DNA of 64,000 nucleotides from Fibrobacter sp. (GTDB lineage: Bacteria; Fibrobacterota; Fibrobacteria; Fibrobacterales; Fibrobacteraceae): NCBI GenBank assembly GCA_017412605.1, contig JAFPWY010000010.1, positions 248,001 through 312,000 of the forward strand, in the 5' to 3' direction. The translations under genes and the position numbers were made by a program. The notes below the pieces were generated by a model. It did no database searches. It worked only from the letters and a program-made list of their open reading frames with translations, and was not told the origin of the DNA. This document shows positions 50,177-58,595 of this stretch, piece after piece (the first letter of the stretch is position 1; every line of letters begins with the position of its first letter).

Positions 50177-50226
50177 GTCAGTGTCAAAAAGACGTTCTTG
50201 CTAAATAGTAGCGCAAAACGACTTGT

Positions 50227-50766
50227 TTAGAAGTTTTCTGCAGTGACTTCGAAGAAGGACTGCGGGTGGGCGCACACCGGGCATGCGGCCGGGGCCTTGG
50301 TGCCCACGACGATGTGACCGCAGTTGCGGCATTCCCATACCTTGACTTCGCTCTTTTCGAACACGGCGGCGGTTTCCACGTTCTTGAGGAGGGCGCGGTA
50401 GCGTTCTTCGTGGCGCTTCTCGATGGCGGCGACCATGCGGAACTTGTTGGCGAGAGCCTTGAAGCCTTCTTCTTCGGCAGTCTTCGCGAAGCTTTCGTAC
50501 ATGTCGGTCCATTCGTAGTTTTCGCCATCGGCGGCGGCTTTCAGGTTTTCGGCAGTGTCGCCGATGCCTTCGAGTTCCTTGAACCACAGCTTGGCGTGTT
50601 CCTTCTCGTTGTCGGCGGTCTTGAGGAAGAGTTCGGCAATCTGCTCGAAACCATCCTTCTTGGCGCGGCTAGCGAAGTAGGTGTACTTGTTGCGGGCCTG
50701 GGATTCGCCTGCGAATGCGGCCTGGAGATTCTTTTCGGTCTGGGTTCCGGCGTATTTGTTTGCCAT
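50227..50766 (-). CDS. rbr: Rubrerythrin
   Basis: 179 residues from the ATG at 50764-50766, with AAGGA about 7 bases before it. The diiron four-helix domain shows [30 protein letters not shown] and [13 protein letters not shown] with the metal-binding Glu and His residues. The C-terminal rubredoxin-like domain has CRNCGH and CPVCAH. Rubrerythrin reduces hydrogen peroxide in anaerobes, matching the lifestyle of Fibrobacter. It is monocistronic and divergent from module B. Confidence 0.95.
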   Translation of the reverse strand: MANKYAGTQTEKNLQAAFAGESQARNKYTYFASRAKKDGFEQIAELFLKTADNEKEHAKLWFKELEGIGDTAENLKAAADGENYEWTDMYESFAKTAEEEGFKALANKFRMVAAIEKRHEERYRALLKNVETAAVFEKSEVKVWECRNCGHIVVGTKAPAACPVCAHPQSFFEVTAENF

Positions 50767-50857
50767 ATTGTATCCTTTTTGGTGTTTGGTGTACTTGTCT
50801 TCAATGTAGATTATTTTTCGCTCCAAAAAGTAGTGCTTGGCTCCAAATAATACGAAG

Positions 50858-50974
50858 TGTATAATTTAGAGTTTTAAACTGAAAAAATGTTACTAAAAAG
50901 TGTTGATTTTTGATAAAAATCTTGATTTTTGTATAATTTAGATATTGACTGTCGGTGCCCGGAGAATCTATTTT
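50858..50974 (+). promoter_or_regulatory. Promoter and direct repeat of module B
   Basis: TGTATAATTTAGA occurs at 50858-50870 and 50930-50942, 72 bases apart. TTGACT (50945-50950), an 18-base spacer and TATTTT (50969-50974) form the promoter. The ATG at 50981 is 6 bases after the -10 box, so the transcript should be leaderless. The near repeat abuts the -35 box. Confidence 0.65.
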
Positions 50975-50980
50975 ATAGAC

Positions 50981-51814
50981 ATGAAACCGATACTCGAATA
51001 CAAAGACTACCACCTTTTCATGCAGGACTATTACGATTATCGTAAAAGTCACGGGGCGTTCTCCTGGCGCGAATTCTGCAAGCTTGCCGGATTCAGTTCG
51101 CCGAACTTCCTGAAGCTTGTATGTATGGGTCAGAGCAACCTGAGCATGGTCAAGGTTGAACCGGTCGCGAAGGCGATGGGGCTCGTCGCATACGAGGGCG
51201 AATATTTCAGGCAGCTCGTCATCTTCGGGAATGCCGAGAAGGATTCCGTCAAGAAGGCCGCCCTGCTCGAGATGGAGCGGATTGCGCGGGAACACAAGGC
51301 CCGCGTCGTCGACAGCGATACCTTCCAGTATTACGAATCGTGGAAGTACCCGGTCATTCGCGAACTTGCCCCGATGATGCCTGGCGCACAGCCCCGCAAG
51401 CTCGCTGACGAATGCAAGGAATATGTCTCCGCCGAGGAAGTCCGCGACATTCTCGCCTTTTTGGTGAAAGCGGGTTTCTTGAAGAAGAAAGGCGAGAAAG
51501 TCTATGCGCAAACCGAGAAGTCCGTTACCGGTTCGCCGGAAGCGCTGCCCATTGCCATCCGTGCCATGCACAAGGAGATGGGCAATATGGCTGTGCGAGC
51601 GGTAGACCGCTACAAGGCGAGCGAGCGTTACTTCACGGGCATGACCATTGGCGTGAACGAGGCGAACTACTCGCGCATTGTCGCCGAAATCGACTCCTGC
51701 GCTAGGAAAATTGCTGCCATCGCCAATGAAACGGAGAATTTAAACCAGGTCTACGGACTCAATTTCCAACTTTTCCCATTTACAAATAAGATTGAAGGAG
51801 GAAGCAATGCTTAA
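50981..51814 (+). CDS. TIGR02147/DUF4423-family regulator-like protein (module B)
   Basis: 277 residues from the ATG at 50981; 12 codons upstream the frame is still open but would include the promoter. It begins YKDYHLFMQDYYDYRKS, then HTH-like FSWREFCKLAGFSSPNFLKL, LSMVKVEPVAKAMGL and YFRQLVIFGNAEKDSVKKAAL. The YYESWKYPVIRELAPMMPGA motif and the winged-helix-like VSAEEVRDILAFLVKAGFLKK follow. The DNA for the central part is nearly identical to that of module C, indicating recent duplication or gene conversion. The lipoprotein start overlaps its end by 8 bases. Confidence 0.88.
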   Translation: MKPILEYKDYHLFMQDYYDYRKSHGAFSWREFCKLAGFSSPNFLKLVCMGQSNLSMVKVEPVAKAMGLVAYEGEYFRQLVIFGNAEKDSVKKAALLEMERIAREHKARVVDSDTFQYYESWKYPVIRELAPMMPGAQPRKLADECKEYVSAEEVRDILAFLVKAGFLKKKGEKVYAQTEKSVTGSPEALPIAIRAMHKEMGNMAVRAVDRYKASERYFTGMTIGVNEANYSRIVAEIDSCARKIAAIANETENLNQVYGLNFQLFPFTNKIEGGSNA

Positions 51815-53150
51815 CCTTAAACAGATCTTTTATATCGCTTTTGCCCTTTGTGTGCTGGCCGCTTGCTCCTCGGACGATTCCTCTGTGGCCGGGACCACGA
51901 CGATCCCGAATGCGAGTGCCGAAGTCACCAGTTCCTCGGACAAGGGGAGCAGTACTTCCGGTGATGAGATAACGAATTCTTCGGATGATGTTGTTGAGAG
52001 TTCTTCTGGCAACGAAGTTGTCGGCAGTTCCTCGTCCAAAGGCGATGATGAACTTCAGAGCATTATTTTCTCCACGGAGGCGACATCGAAAAAACCGCTC
52101 CAGCGAGGCGAAGTCTCTGTCTATGCTGCAGAAAATGGTGCCGAAGCGTCGTGTTCTGTAGGCCAAAAGGTTTATACGTTGAGATTCATTATAAATGAAG
52201 ATCGTTCGATGCAAAAAATGCTGTACTTGGATAATTTCGGCAGTGATTGCGATAGCATTTTCGATTTATTCAAACGTTCATGCGTGCGTGGCGTCTGGAG
52301 TGTTGCCTCAGGAGCGGCTTGTAGTGGAAATGGTCGATTGAAAGCTTCTTGCTATATAAACGAAATTGATTCTTTGAGTATGTGTATTACGCCGGGGTGC
52401 TCTTCGGTAAACTCGAATTTTGCGTTTGATTTCGATGCAATTGTCGTTGATTTTGTGCAGGAATCGGACAGCATTTGTAGTGATATTCCTGTAGGCTCGG
52501 GAACGGTGGATTCTTTGGATAATCGCCTCGAGTTGCCTTCGGATTCTGTTGTGGGGGTCGATACTGCAGCAAAACGTTTATTTATTATAAAACCGAATGT
52601 TGATCCTGTGGCAATTTCAGAGAGCGAACAGGCTTTTATGGATAGTCTGGCGTGGTCGTACCGCTCAAAAAGTAGAAGAGATGAATATACTGGCGAAGCA
52701 ATCAGGGTACATGACTATGCACAATACGAATGGACGACGCCAAAAGTGGATTATTTTGTTGAAGACTCGTCATCCCTTAATCGTTGCAATGTGGATTTGT
52801 ATAGTGAAGAACGTGGTTTGGTGCGCTATTTTGATATCTTCACGACGCCCATGTTTGATGGCGAAGCGAATCTTGAATCAACGATTCTTTATAAGGACTC
52901 CATAATCGTGTACTTGGCTTATGGCAAAATTGGCTCTTCTGCGCTTATGCTAAAGGATATATTCCAAGCGGAGTGCGAAGCGACGGGGGGAATATATGTC
53001 GATAATTTTGTGTTCCTGTCCGAAATTCCAATAAGGGTTGCCTTAACGTGTGCGGTCAAAAACTATTCTGATATGTCGTTTGAATCGATTGTTGGCCAAC
53101 AGCGCGACCTGTGCAAAAATGAATATCAATTTTTTGCGGAACCCGATTAG
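51807..53150 (+). CDS. Lipoprotein of module B
   Basis: 447 residues from the ATG at 51807, with AAGGAGG about 7 bases upstream. Lipobox VLAAC then SSDDSS. A Ser-rich linker (about 30-80) precedes the N-terminal module domain with FGSDCDSIFDLFKRSC and ASCYINEIDSLSMCI. A second part (about 250-447) is clearly related to the module C lipoprotein: FIIKPNV, DSIIVYLAYG, CAVKNYSD, ILGQQ/IVGQQ and a final Cys. Upstream and C-terminal portions differ. It is probably surface-exposed and co-expressed with the regulator. Confidence 0.82.
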   Translation: MLNLKQIFYIAFALCVLAACSSDDSSVAGTTTIPNASAEVTSSSDKGSSTSGDEITNSSDDVVESSSGNEVVGSSSSKGDDELQSIIFSTEATSKKPLQRGEVSVYAAENGAEASCSVGQKVYTLRFIINEDRSMQKMLYLDNFGSDCDSIFDLFKRSCVRGVWSVASGAACSGNGRLKASCYINEIDSLSMCITPGCSSVNSNFAFDFDAIVVDFVQESDSICSDIPVGSGTVDSLDNRLELPSDSVVGVDTAAKRLFIIKPNVDPVAISESEQAFMDSLAWSYRSKSRRDEYTGEAIRVHDYAQYEWTTPKVDYFVEDSSSLNRCNVDLYSEERGLVRYFDIFTTPMFDGEANLESTILYKDSIIVYLAYGKIGSSALMLKDIFQAECEATGGIYVDNFVFLSEIPIRVALTCAVKNYSDMSFESIVGQQRDLCKNEYQFFAEPD

Positions 53151-53185
53151 TATCTGAAAAAGGCTTCGGCTTAAAAAATCTAGAA

Positions 53186-53217
53186 AGTTCTCCGTAGAGT
53201 ACGGAGAGCTTTTTTTA
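53186..53217 (+). terminator. Terminator of module B
   Basis: AGTTCTCCGTA, GAG, TACGGAGAGCT followed by seven Ts. Nearly the same stem follows module C. Confidence 0.88.
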
Positions 53218-53231
53218 TTGCTTTTTGCTAA

Positions 53232-53359
53232 AATGATACAGGATGTATCATTCCGACAAAAATATTGAAAAAATATTTATTATTATGTTGATTTTCTTTA
53301 AAAAACTTGGTTTTCGTATCATTCCAAATGTTGCTTTAGGTGGTTCTTTAAGGTATATT
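53232..53359 (+). promoter_or_regulatory. Promoter, palindrome and direct repeat of module C
   Basis: AATGATAC, AGGAT, GTATCATT (53232-53252) is an 8+8 bp palindrome. GTATCATTCC recurs at 53245-53254 and 53316-53325, 71 bases apart. TTGCTT (53331-53336), 17 bases, TATATT (53354-53359) form the promoter, with the ATG 7 bases later. Confidence 0.65.
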
Positions 53360-53366
53360 TATAGAC

Positions 53367-54200
53367 ATGAAACCGATAACTGAATACAAAGACTACCGCA
53401 AGTACATGCAGGATTTCTACGACGAGCGCAAACGTACGGGCGCGTTCTCGTGGAGGGAATTCTCCAAGCTTGCCGGTTTTACTTCCCCAACGTATCTCAA
53501 GTTGGTATGCGAAGGGAAGAGCGGGCTGAGCAAGGTCAAGATGCTGCAGGTTTCCAAGGCGATGGGCCTCACCGGGTACGAAGAGGAATACTTTTCGCTC
53601 CTCGTTCTGCTGGCCAAGGCGACCAAGGATGCCGACAAAAAGGCAACGCTCCTCAAGATGGAGAAAATCGCCCTTGAGCACAAGGCCCGCGTCGTCGACA
53701 GCGATACCTTCCAGTATTACGAATCGTGGAAGTACTCGGTCATTCGCGAACTTGCCCCGATGATGCCGGGCGCCCAGCCCCGCAAACTCGCCGAGGAATG
53801 CAAGGAGTATGTCTCCGCCGAGGAAGTCCGCGACATCTTGGCGTTTCTCGTCAAGGCGGGTTTCCTCAAGAAGGACGGCGAAAAGGTCTTCTCGCAGACC
53901 GAGCGGACCGTCATTGGCTCGCCGGAAGCGCTGCCCATTGCCATCCGTGCCATGCACAAGGAGATGGGAAACATGGCCGTCCGTGCGGTGGACCGTTATG
54001 TGCAGGGCGAACGCTTTTTCAACGGTGTCACGCTCGGCGTAAACGAGGAAGCCTATGGCAGGATCGTCAACGAGATTACGGCTTGCTGCAAGCGTGTGGT
54101 CTCCATCGCCGACGAATACAAGAATTTAAACCAGGTTTATCGAATCAACTTTCAATTTTTCCCTTGCACAAATAAAGTAAAGGAGGAAAGCAATGCTTAA
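53367..54200 (+). CDS. TIGR02147/DUF4423-family regulator-like protein (module C)
   Basis: 277 residues. It begins YKDYRKYMQDFYDERKR, with HTH-like FSWREFSKLAGFTSPTYLKL, CEGKSGLSKVKMLQVSKAMGL and EEYFSLLVLLAKATKDADKKA. The segment HKARVVDSDTFQYYESWKY matches module B almost base for base, and the C-terminus YRINFQFFPCTNK corresponds to YGLNFQLFPFTNK in B. It is in tandem with module B and the same strand. Its first helix region and upstream repeats differ, so the two regulators may recognise different sites. The lipoprotein start overlaps its end by 8 bases, as in module B. Confidence 0.88.
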   Translation: MKPITEYKDYRKYMQDFYDERKRTGAFSWREFSKLAGFTSPTYLKLVCEGKSGLSKVKMLQVSKAMGLTGYEEEYFSLLVLLAKATKDADKKATLLKMEKIALEHKARVVDSDTFQYYESWKYSVIRELAPMMPGAQPRKLAEECKEYVSAEEVRDILAFLVKAGFLKKDGEKVFSQTERTVIGSPEALPIAIRAMHKEMGNMAVRAVDRYVQGERFFNGVTLGVNEEAYGRIVNEITACCKRVVSIADEYKNLNQVYRINFQFFPCTNKVKEESNA

Positions 54201-55653
54201 CAAGAAATTACTCACAGTCGGTTGTGCTGCCGGAAGCATGGCCTTGTTCTCCCTTATCGCCTGTTCTACCGATGCCGACAGTAATAAACTGACCGGTGCG
54301 ACAATCGATCCGGACGCCATTGCGCAGAATTTCAGTTCGTCGAGTCATTCTGGGTCGAGCGACGCGAACAACGCAAATTTTAATTTTCCTGAAATTGCGT
54401 TCAAGACGGCGGCTACATCGATCGTTGCACTGGACGGCGGCGAACTGAAAACGTTCGAAGCAGAAAACGGAGCCTCGGCAGAGTGTACGGGCGATGAAAA
54501 GTCGTATATTTCCAAGATCCAAATAGATGCTGATGGTGTCGTCAAGAATTCGCTGGAGTTAAAGAACTTTGGTAGCGGTTGTGATAGCGTACTTGCGAAA
54601 TTTATCACGTTATGTCACTCCAAGGCTGTTGTCTATAATGGAAAGGATGACAAGAAAACTTGCGATGAAAATGGCAACGTGAAGTCCTATTGCTATGACG
54701 ACAGGGCCGTTCCCATGGCTGTATGTACGGAAAATATGCCTGGTACTTGTACGTCAATTCCTGCGGATTCGACAGTCAATTTCGATGAAATCGTTAGGAA
54801 CTTATCAACGTTCTCGGAAGAACTATGCAATGATGTTTACAAAGACGCAAAAACAAAAACGGGGATATTCTCCACGCTGTCTTCGACATCACGCGATTTC
54901 TCCAGTTCGAGCGGCTTTGTTGAAACGTCACCCGATCCTGTTGACTCCGAATTTGAATGTGACTTGAAAACAGGGAAGAATTGCGATAAAGATGATTTTA
55001 AAATTGATACTTCGTATGTTCCCGTTGTTGATCCTCGTCAGGAACTGCCTTCATCGTCTGCAGAGGGTATCGATGCAAGTGCAAATCGTTCTTTTATCAT
55101 AAAGCCGAATGTCGAAACATTGAATGTCTCTGAAACGGAACGCATTGTATTGGATAGCCTTGCGAGGGCTTTTCCCTCAAAATCTGTAGTAAGTGAACAT
55201 AATGATCTGCGCGTCTATGATGCGGCTCGATACTATGCGTTCGGCTCTTCTTCAGAAAAATATTATGTAGGTCCAGTTTCAACTCGTTGCGATGTCGATG
55301 TGTTCAGGGACAAATTCGGACTAAAGCGTTCTGCAGACTGGTCGACGGATGCTTATGGAGGTTTGGGTATATCTTATCTTTACAATACGATTCTTCAGTA
55401 CTCTGATTCTGTAATTGTTTATTTAGTGGCAGGATCTATGGAGAGTGAAAGTGTGGAAACTTTGTTCAGAACGGAATGTGAATCGGTCGCGGGTTCGTTC
55501 TATAATTATCCTTCAAAGGGAATGGTGAATAATGTAGGGATGGCTTGTGCCGTCAAGAATTTCACGGGTGTCACGCTCGATGCTATTCTCGGCCAGCAGG
55601 CAAGCCTGTGTGAAAATATGTATGTAACCTTAGTCCACCCCGTTCAGGATTAA
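54193..55653 (+). CDS. Lipoprotein of module C
   Basis: 486 residues, with AAGGAGG about 6 bases before the ATG. Lipobox SLIAC then STDADS. The N-terminal module domain has GSGCDSVLAKFITLC and KSYCYDDRAVPMAVC. A Ser-rich linker region (about 230-250) is followed by a C-terminal part related to that of module B: FIIKPNV, DSVIVYLVAG, CAVKNFTGVTLDAILGQQ. The two have diverged more than their regulators. Probably a surface lipoprotein controlled by the upstream regulator. Confidence 0.82.
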   Translation: MLNKKLLTVGCAAGSMALFSLIACSTDADSNKLTGATIDPDAIAQNFSSSSHSGSSDANNANFNFPEIAFKTAATSIVALDGGELKTFEAENGASAECTGDEKSYISKIQIDADGVVKNSLELKNFGSGCDSVLAKFITLCHSKAVVYNGKDDKKTCDENGNVKSYCYDDRAVPMAVCTENMPGTCTSIPADSTVNFDEIVRNLSTFSEELCNDVYKDAKTKTGIFSTLSSTSRDFSSSSGFVETSPDPVDSEFECDLKTGKNCDKDDFKIDTSYVPVVDPRQELPSSSAEGIDASANRSFIIKPNVETLNVSETERIVLDSLARAFPSKSVVSEHNDLRVYDAARYYAFGSSSEKYYVGPVSTRCDVDVFRDKFGLKRSADWSTDAYGGLGISYLYNTILQYSDSVIVYLVAGSMESESVETLFRTECESVAGSFYNYPSKGMVNNVGMACAVKNFTGVTLDAILGQQASLCENMYVTLVHPVQD

Positions 55654-55681
55654 TCAAGTAAATCAAAAAAAATGCTAGATT

Positions 55682-55711
55682 GTTCTCCGTACAGTACGGA
55701 GAACTTTCTTT
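55682..55711 (+). terminator. Terminator of module C, directly before cysK
   Basis: GTTCTCCGTAC, AGTACGGAGAAC then TTTCTTT. Its T tract touches the cysK start codon at 55712, so it could also affect cysK translation or transcription. Confidence 0.8.
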
Positions 55712-56632
55712 ATGGCAATCTACAACAGCATTCTCGAAACCATCGGCAATACACCGCTCGTGCGCATCAACAAGCTCAACAAGGGCGAAGCCGAAGTCTA
55801 TGTGAAACTCGAAATGTTCAACCCGCTCGGCAGCGCGAAAGACCGCGTGGCGTTCAACATGATCGAACGTGCAGAAAAAGAAGGCAAACTCAAGCCGGGT
55901 GCGCTCATCATTGAACCGACGAGCGGTAACACGGGTGTGGGCCTTGCTTATGTCGGTGCCGTCAAGGGCTACAAGGTGGTGCTCACGATGCCCGATTCCA
56001 TGAGCATGGAACGCAGGCTGCTATTGAAGGCGCTTGGGGCCGAGGTCGTGCTGACTGAAGGCGCGAAGGGCATGGCCGGCTGCATCGAGAAGGCAAACGA
56101 GATTGCTGCACAGAACCCCGGGAGCTTTATTCCGCAGCAGTTCGAGAATCCGGCAAACCCGGAAGCGCATTACCTCACGACGGGTCCCGAAATTTGGCGC
56201 GATACCGACGGCAAGGTGGACGTGTTCATCGCGACCGCAGGCACGGGCGGAACCGTGTCGGGCACGGCGAAGTTCCTCAAGGAAAAAAATCCGAACATTT
56301 ATGTCATCGCCATCGAGCCCGATGACTCCCCGATGATATCGAAGGGAGTTGCGGGCCCGCATAAGATCCAGGGCATCGGCGCGAACTTTATCCCGAAAAT
56401 CTACGACCCGAAGGTGGTTGACGAAGTGTACCTGACCAGCACCGAGAAGGCGGGGAAGGCCGCCCGCGATGCTGCCGCGCAGGAAGGCATCTTTGTCGGG
56501 ATTTCTTCCGGTGCCGCACTCGAATGCGCCCTCACGGTGGCGAAGCGCCCCGAATTCAAGGGCAAGCGCATTGTAGCGGTGCTCCCCGATACCGGCGAAC
56601 GCTACCTCAGCACCTGGCTTTGGAACGATTAG
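55712..56632 (+). CDS. cysK: Cysteine synthase A (O-acetylserine sulfhydrylase)
   Basis: 306 residues of fold type II PLP enzyme. The PLP lysine is Lys43 in NPLGSAKDRVAF; IGNTPLVRINKL, EPTSGNTGVGLAY (substrate loop), ATAGTGGTVSGTAKFLKE (phosphate loop) and GISSGAALECAL follow. It makes cysteine from O-acetylserine and sulfide. No ribosome binding site is seen, as the sequence before the ATG is the stem of the module C terminator. It is 28% of a kilobase from glnS but seems separately translated. Confidence 0.95.
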   Translation: MAIYNSILETIGNTPLVRINKLNKGEAEVYVKLEMFNPLGSAKDRVAFNMIERAEKEGKLKPGALIIEPTSGNTGVGLAYVGAVKGYKVVLTMPDSMSMERRLLLKALGAEVVLTEGAKGMAGCIEKANEIAAQNPGSFIPQQFENPANPEAHYLTTGPEIWRDTDGKVDVFIATAGTGGTVSGTAKFLKEKNPNIYVIAIEPDDSPMISKGVAGPHKIQGIGANFIPKIYDPKVVDEVYLTSTEKAGKAARDAAAQEGIFVGISSGAALECALTVAKRPEFKGKRIVAVLPDTGERYLSTWLWND

Positions 56633-56680
56633 GACGAAATTTTCTAAATTTTCGCCGTAAAATTTTCAAAGGATACCACA

Positions 56681-58366
56681 ATGGATATTCCCGAATCTTC
56701 GAATTTTGTGCAGGACATCATCGTCAACGACCTCAAGACGGGCAAGCGCACCAAGGTGCATACCCGTTTCCCGCCGGAGCCGAACGGCTACATCCACATC
56801 GGACATGCGAAGTCCATCTGCCTGAACTTCGGCACGGCAAACAAGTACAAGGATTTTGGCGGCATCACGAACCTGCGCTTCGACGATACGAACCCCACCA
56901 AGGAAGACGTGGAATACGTCGATTCCATCCGCGAAGACGTGAAGTGGCTCGGTTTTGAATGGAAAGGCGGCGAATACTTCGCGAGCGACTACTACGACCA
57001 GATTTACGCCTTTGCCGAAAAGCTGATTGAAATGGGCAAGGCCTACGTGGAAGATTTGACCCGCGACGAGATGCAGGAATACCGCGGCAACGACGCCGGC
57101 AAGCCGAGCCGTCCGAGCCCCTACCGCGATCGCAGCGTTGAAGAGAATATGAAACTCTTCCGCGAGATGCGCGACGGCAAGTATGCCGACGGCGAGAAGT
57201 GCCTCCGTGCGAAGGTGGACCTTTCTAGCCCGAACATGAACATGCGCGATCCGGTCATCTACCGCATCAAGCATTGCACGCACCATCGCACCGGCGACAA
57301 GTGGTGCATCTACCCGATGTACGACTTTGCGCACCCGCTCAGCGACTGGATCGAAGGCATCACGCACTCCATCTGTACGCTCGAATTCGAAGCGCATCGC
57401 CCGCTGTACGACTGGTTCCTGATCGAGCTCGGTCTCGACAACCGTCCGCAGCAGATTGAATTTGCCCGCCTGAACCTGACCTACACCATGATGAGCAAGA
57501 GAAAGCTCCTTGAACTGGTGGAGACGAAGGCCGTGTTGGGCTGGAACGACCCGCGTATGCCGACGGTCTGCGGTTACCGCCGCCGTGGCTTCACGCCGAG
57601 TTCCATCCGCGAGTTCTGCGACCGCATCGGCGTTTCGAAGGCCGATTCCATGGTCGACGTGAACCTCCTGTACTTCTGCATCCGCGAAGAACTGAACAAG
57701 ACGGCGAACCGCGTGATGGCCGTGATTGACCCGGTGAAACTCGTGATTGACAACTGGGAAGACGGCAAGGTCGAGATGATCGAAGTCGAGAACAACCCGA
57801 ACGACGAAACTGCCGGCAAGCGCCAGGTTCCGTTCGGCAAGGAACTCTACATCGAAGCCGATGACTTCATGGAAGAACCGCCGAAGAAGTACTTCCGCCT
57901 GAAGCCGGACGGAGAAGTCCGCCTGAAGGGCGCCTACTTCGTGACCTGCAAGAGTGTTGAGAAGGACGCCAACGGCAAGGTGACGGTCATCCACTGCGAA
58001 TATGACCCGCAGAGCAAGGGTGGCGAGACTCCCGATGGCCGCAAGGTCAAGGGCACCATTCACTGGGTTTCTGCGGCACACGCCGTGGATGCCGAAGTGC
58101 GCCTCATCAATAACCTGTTCACGCTCGAAGATCCGGCTGCGGTTCCCGAGGGCGAAGACTGGCACGATTACCTGAACCCGGAATCCATGGTCGTGAAGCA
58201 GGCCAAGGTGGAACCGAGCCTCGCGAACGCCAAGCTCGAAGACCGCTTCCAGTTCATGCGCCAGGGCTACTTCTGCCTGGACAGCGAAGATTCCAAGCCG
58301 GGCCACCTTGTGTTTAACAGGACTGTCGATCTGAAGGACAGTTTTGCAAAGCAGGTGAATAAGTAA
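56681..58366 (+). CDS. glnS: Glutaminyl-tRNA synthetase
   Basis: 561 residues. The class I synthetase motifs are [15 protein letters not shown] (HIGH at residues 39-42) and MMSKRKL near residue 270 in the KMSKS position. Other GlnRS landmarks are [40 protein letters not shown] and the C-terminal anticodon-binding barrels ([20 protein letters not shown]). It charges tRNA-Gln directly. AAAGGA lies about 7 bases before the ATG. Confidence 0.97.
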   Translation: MDIPESSNFVQDIIVNDLKTGKRTKVHTRFPPEPNGYIHIGHAKSICLNFGTANKYKDFGGITNLRFDDTNPTKEDVEYVDSIREDVKWLGFEWKGGEYFASDYYDQIYAFAEKLIEMGKAYVEDLTRDEMQEYRGNDAGKPSRPSPYRDRSVEENMKLFREMRDGKYADGEKCLRAKVDLSSPNMNMRDPVIYRIKHCTHHRTGDKWCIYPMYDFAHPLSDWIEGITHSICTLEFEAHRPLYDWFLIELGLDNRPQQIEFARLNLTYTMMSKRKLLELVETKAVLGWNDPRMPTVCGYRRRGFTPSSIREFCDRIGVSKADSMVDVNLLYFCIREELNKTANRVMAVIDPVKLVIDNWEDGKVEMIEVENNPNDETAGKRQVPFGKELYIEADDFMEEPPKKYFRLKPDGEVRLKGAYFVTCKSVEKDANGKVTVIHCEYDPQSKGGETPDGRKVKGTIHWVSAAHAVDAEVRLINNLFTLEDPAAVPEGEDWHDYLNPESMVVKQAKVEPSLANAKLEDRFQFMRQGYFCLDSEDSKPGHLVFNRTVDLKDSFAKQVNK

Positions 58367-58368
58367 TT

Positions 58369-58484
58369 CGAATTATAACGCATCGCGATACGGCGTTGCG
58401 CGCCCTCTCACGTACGCTTAGTATGCTACGAGGGCTCGCGCCTTGTCTCGCTCGGTTCTAATTCGAATTATGATCAGGTTGTTT
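58369..58484. repeat. Palindromic intergenic element with AATTCGAATTAT ends
   Basis: AATTCGAATTATAACGCATC at the left and TCGGTTCTAATTCGAATTAT at the right enclose GCGCGCCCTC and GAGGGCTCGCGC arms around a TTAG loop. The whole region forms an imperfect long hairpin. It shares the CTCGCTCGG core with the repeats at 7420 and 30683. Confidence 0.7.
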
Positions 58485-58533
58485 GCTGTAAAGTGTTAAA
58501 ACTTCGCAATGCTGCTTGTTTGAAACAAACTAA

Positions 58534-58556
58534 AGGGTGGCCTTGTGCCACCTTTT
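58534..58556 (+). terminator. Terminator between glnS and the double FISUMP gene
   Basis: AAGGGTGGC, CTT, GTGCCACCTTTT; perfect 8-bp stem with T-rich tail. It lies 40 bases before the FISUMP gene start. Confidence 0.75.
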
Positions 58557-58595
58557 AATATATATTTAGAAAAGAATCGAATAGGGAAATTCTCA

